DNA from: Chloroflexota bacterium
Lineage (GTDB): Bacteria > Chloroflexota > Limnocylindria > Limnocylindrales > CSP1-4
NCBI GenBank assembly: GCA_027457005.1
Contig: DAIDTV010000120.1
Location: 1 to 5,438, forward strand
Reading direction: 5' to 3'
Length of the DNA: 5,438 bases
Under the pieces are notes generated by a model that had not been told where the DNA came from, made no database searches, and was given only the letters and a program-made list of their open reading frames with translations. Of this stretch, positions 4,380-5,438 are shown piece after piece. Position numbers and translations under genes: made by a program. Every line of letters begins with the position of its first letter. Position 1 is the first letter of the stretch.

Positions 4380-5438
4380 ATGCAGCCACGCAGTGCACGG
4401 ATTGATGGTTGGGGCTACTACGCCCCGACGCGCGTCCTCACCAACGCCGACCTGGAGCGGCTGGTCGAGACCTCCGACGAGTGGATCCAGACGCGCACCG
4501 GCATCCGGGAGCGGCACGTCGCGGCACCGTGGGAGTCGACCGCCACCCTCGCGTCGGTCGCTGCCCGCCGGGCGCTCGCCGTGGCCGGCGCCGATCCGGT
4601 CGACGTCGACATGATCCTGGTGGCCACCGTCACCCCCGACTACCAGTTCCCGTCCACCGCCGCGCTGGTCAAGGAGGCGATCGGCGCCTCGCGAGCCGCC
4701 GCGATGGACCTGGCCGCGGCCTGCTCCGGCTGGGTCTACTCGCTCACGGCCGCCCACGCCTACATCACCAGCGGCATGTACCGCACCGTGCTGGTGATCG
4801 GCGCGGAGGTGCTGTCCCGCGTCTGCGACTTCAGCGACCGGAACACCTGCGTGCTGTTCGGCGACGGGGCCGGCGCGGTCCTGATGCAGGCGTCCGACGA
4901 GACCGGCGGTGGCCTGCTGGGCTTCGAGCTGACCGTCGACCCGAGCGGCGCCTACAACATCTGGGTGCCGGCGGGCGGAAACCGCAACCCGGTGACGTCC
5001 GGGACCGTGGAGCAGCGCGGCCATTTCATCCGCATGGACGGCCGCGAGACCTACCGGTACGCGACCCGGACGCTGGCGCGCTCCGCGCTCACGGCGATCG
5101 AGCGGGCCGGGCTCACCCCCGACGACATCTCGCTGTTCGTGCCCCACCAGGCCAACATCCGGATCATCGAGTCGGTGGCGAAGCAGCTGGGGCTCGCGAT
5201 GGACCGGGTGTACGTGAATGTCGACCGCTATGGCAACACCTCGGCGGCGTCGGTGCCGATCGCGCTGGCGGAGGCGGTCGAGCGGGGCCGCGTGCAGCCG
5301 GGCGACAAGCTGGTCTTCGTCGCCTTCGGCGCCGGCTACACCAGCGGCGCCGCGGTGCTCGAGTGGACGGCCGACCCCTCGTGCTCGTCGCGGGCGGCGT
5401 CGGTCGGGCCCGAGGTGGAGATCCACCCGCCGAAGGAC
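4380..5438 (+). CDS. fabH: 3-oxoacyl-ACP synthase III (KAS III), 3' end beyond the window
   Basis: This is the initiating condensing enzyme, joining an acyl-CoA primer to malonyl-ACP. The frame is open for 353 codons to the window edge with no stop. FabH hallmarks in order are SDEWIQTRTGIRERH with the CoA-site Trp, catalytic Cys115 in AAACSGWVYSL, FGDGAGAVL, His256 in PHQANIRI and Asn286 in YGNTSAAS. The His-Asn spacing of 30 residues equals E. coli FabH. The core closes at FGAGYTSGAAVLEW, ending at residue 329. E. coli FabH (317 residues) ends at about this strand, yet here at least 24 more residues follow, beginning TADPSCSSRAASVG and ending EIHPPKD. The tail is unrecognised. It could be a lineage-specific extension or the start of a fused domain. 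This is the only gene in the window with an ATG start. A related 3-oxoacyl-ACP synthase of secondary metabolism is possible, but the context favours primary lipid synthesis. Confidence 0.93.
   Translation, partial: MQPRSARIDGWGYYAPTRVLTNADLERLVETSDEWIQTRTGIRERHVAAPWESTATLASVAARRALAVAGADPVDVDMILVATVTPDYQFPSTAALVKEAIGASRAAAMDLAAACSGWVYSLTAAHAYITSGMYRTVLVIGAEVLSRVCDFSDRNTCVLFGDGAGAVLMQASDETGGGLLGFELTVDPSGAYNIWVPAGGNRNPVTSGTVEQRGHFIRMDGRETYRYATRTLARSALTAIERAGLTPDDISLFVPHQANIRIIESVAKQLGLAMDRVYVNVDRYGNTSAASVPIALAEAVERGRVQPGDKLVFVAFGAGYTSGAAVLEWTADPSCSSRAASVGPEVEIHPPKD

Noticed and set aside
3693..5426. Minus-strand open frame of 577 codons
   Set aside because: It is antisense to accB and fabH with no family signature. 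Its His/Arg/Gly/Asp bias is typical of shadow frames.

Overview
The window is a block of type II fatty-acid-synthesis genes from a very GC-rich bacterium (about 70% GC by eye). Four of the five main genes start with GTG, and all four visible stops of main genes are TGA. Sequence style (actinobacterial/chloroflexotal-like AccC, FabF and FabH, and a YfcE-like phosphoesterase of the kind common in those phyla) suggests Chloroflexota or a deep actinobacterial lineage. That placement is inference only. Everything is on the plus strand with short gaps or overlaps, so it reads as the inside of one operon. No promoter or terminator is visible, and the transcription unit probably extends past both ends.

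Layout: 1-34, possible last codons of an upstream gene. 35-1399, accC (biotin carboxylase). 1420-2427, a single open frame whose first ~110 residues are the N-terminal two thirds of FabZ and whose remaining ~225 residues are a metallophosphoesterase lacking its first strand and D-x-H motif. 2471-3757, fabF (3-ketoacyl-ACP synthase II). 3758-3854, a gap holding three 18-bp tandem repeats that each form a perfect small hairpin; a 34-codon ORF spans it and overlaps both neighbours by GTGA. 3855-4361, accB (biotin carboxyl carrier protein). 4380 to the window end, fabH (3-ketoacyl-ACP synthase III) with no stop before the edge and a C-terminal tail beyond the usual family end.

How the genes work together: AccC carboxylates the biotin on AccB as the first half of malonyl-CoA synthesis (the carboxyltransferase subunits are not in the window). 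FabH starts chains from acyl-CoA and malonyl-ACP, FabF elongates them, and FabZ would dehydrate the 3-hydroxyacyl-ACP intermediate. The same gene set (fabF, accB, fabZ, accC, fabH) clusters in streptococci in another order; here accB and accC lie far apart.

The points most worth a second look are the FabZ/phosphoesterase chimera, which appears to lack essential parts of both proteins, and the hairpin-repeat array between fabF and accB. In the array, the third repeat differs from the first two by a paired, structure-preserving substitution.
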